Source of the DNA: Rubritalea squalenifaciens DSM 18772
GTDB taxonomy: Bacteria > Verrucomicrobiota > Verrucomicrobiia > Verrucomicrobiales > Akkermansiaceae
Length of the DNA stretch: 64,000 bases
Reading direction: 5' to 3'
Assembly (NCBI RefSeq): GCF_900141815.1
Contig: NZ_FQYR01000005.1
Span: 186,001-250,000 of the forward strand
Part shown: in pieces, positions 63,372-64,000 of the stretch
Position numbering within the stretch: position 1 is the stretch's first letter
Layout: each line of letters starts with the position of its first letter
Program-made: the position numbers and the translations under genes
The notes under the pieces: model-generated
The model's database searches: none
Seen by the model: only the letters and a program-made list of their open reading frames with translations
What the model was told of the DNA's origin: nothing

Positions 63372-64000
63372 TCAGGCGGGAAATTTGAAAAACTCTTGGG
63401 CTGTCGCATTCGTATGCTGGTTAAGCTCATGCAGGGTTTCACCACGGGATGCGGCAATGGCTTCAGCTGTGTGAAGTGTGTAGGCTGGTTCGTTGCGCTT
63501 GCCCCGGTATGGAGTGGGGGCGAGGTAGGGTGAGTCAGTCTCTACCATGAAGCGGCCAGCTGGTGCATCGACTGCAGCTTGTATGCAATCTTTGGCGCTC
63601 TTGAAAGTAGCGATGCCTGTGAAGGAGATATAGCCGCCGAGTTCAAAAATTTCACTGGCGTTCTCCAGTGGCCCGAGGAAGCAATGGAAGACCGCTTTCA
63701 CGTCATGCGCGAACTCACGGTAGATGGCTATGGCATCATCCATGGATTGTTTGCCGGAACGATCACGTGTGTGGATGACGACATTTTTGCCGAGCTCCTT
63801 GGCGAGTTCAAAATGCTGTCTGAGGAAGTCTCTTTGACGCTGATGATAGTCATCAGCTGACCAGCCGTCTGGAGCAGGGTGATAGTAGTCCAGTCCGGTC
63901 TCGCCGATGGCTACACATTTTTGGTGCGAAGCTAATGTGTGTAATTCGACGAGGTAGTTATCCGGAGTTTCATGGACATCACATGGGTGAATGCCGATGG
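63372..64000 (-). CDS. TatD-family DNase (5' truncated by window end)
   Basis: The frame is open from the stop at 63372 to the window end (last full codon 63998-63996), so the start lies outside. The visible part reads IGIHPCDVHET, then AIGETGLDYY with the metal-binding Glu, then NVVIHTRD and the core to VETDSPYLAPTPYRGKRNEP. That last block, with its Asp ligand, is the TatD/YcfH signature. It is a metal-dependent 3'-5' DNase or related hydrolase with a role in nucleic-acid turnover. The ATG at 63743 is internal. Confidence 0.93.
   Translation of the reverse strand, partial: IGIHPCDVHETPDNYLVELHTLASHQKCVAIGETGLDYYHPAPDGWSADDYHQRQRDFLRQHFELAKELGKNVVIHTRDRSGKQSMDDAIAIYREFAHDVKAVFHCFLGPLENASEIFELGGYISFTGIATFKSAKDCIQAAVDAPAGRFMVETDSPYLAPTPYRGKRNEPAYTLHTAEAIAASRGETLHELNQHTNATAQEFFKFPA

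Noticed and set aside
1-64000. CRISPR arrays, insertion sequences, phage or integrase genes
   Set aside because: No regularly spaced direct repeats, transposase or integrase coding sequence, or terminal inverted repeats were seen. The repeated DNA found belongs to the histone-like gene.

Overview
The window looks like chromosomal DNA of a marine-type Verrucomicrobium, probably near Rubritalea/Akkermansiaceae. This placement rests on gene content, not on a marker gene. The evidence is three secreted proteins ending in PEP-CTERM sorting tails (I/VPEPS, hydrophobic helix, RRR/KRK), an ECF sigma factor of the Rhodopirellula/Verrucomicrobium type beside a FecR-like anti-sigma factor, a DUF1080 plus sugar-dehydrogenase fusion beside a multihaem cytochrome c, TPR-sulfotransferases, a sulfatase and a lysine/alanine-rich histone-H1-like protein. 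Many starts lack a clear Shine-Dalgarno and are preceded by A/C-rich leaders. I saw no tRNA, rRNA, CRISPR array, insertion sequence or phage gene.

Layout. 1-2.1 kb: a 5'-truncated PEP-CTERM gene and a TPR-sulfotransferase. 2.1-16 kb: housekeeping genes (ferrochelatase, protoporphyrinogen oxidase, FKBP, a pseudouridine synthase, nucleoside phosphorylase, DUF4202, M42 peptidase), secreted hydrolases and an outer-membrane protein made of two DUF481 copies. 16-21.3 kb: YaaA, dienelactone hydrolase, YihY/BrkB and a GH20 hexosaminidase. 21.5-34.3 kb: a full nitrate-assimilation locus. NirD, NirB, a porin and a LysR regulator lie on the minus strand. Facing away from them on the plus strand are a NarK/NasA transporter, a PP2C-kinase fusion, a DmsB-DmsC-like fusion and the molybdopterin nitrate reductase. 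34.4-37.5 kb: a secreted sulfatase and a carbohydrate-binding protein. 37.6-47.2 kb: transporters, a peroxiredoxin-like gene with an in-frame TGA, CutC, MlaE, LeuC, a VOC protein, GH5 and YchF. 47.5-53.0 kb: PEP-CTERM gene, TPR-sulfotransferase, ECF sigma, FecR protein, PEP-CTERM gene. 53.1-58.1 kb: cytochrome c and DUF1080/dehydrogenase. 58.1-64 kb: CCA-adding enzyme family protein, prepilin peptidase, histone-like protein, a thioredoxin-fold protein, a LysM lipoprotein and a TatD nuclease cut by the window end.

Main discoveries. (1) At 40601-41125 a secreted peroxiredoxin-like gene is interrupted by one TGA exactly where the catalytic cysteine of the RGxWCPxC motif belongs. The frame stays open, and a GC-rich hairpin with a GG-starting loop follows at SECIS distance, so it is most likely a selenoprotein. 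(2) The ECF sigma/FecR/PEP-CTERM unit at 50.0-53.0 kb has an anti-sigma C-terminal domain that resembles its own PEP-CTERM neighbour. (3) Both TPR-sulfotransferases in the window lie directly downstream of PEP-CTERM genes, which raises the possibility that exported PEP-CTERM proteins or their matrix are sulfated.
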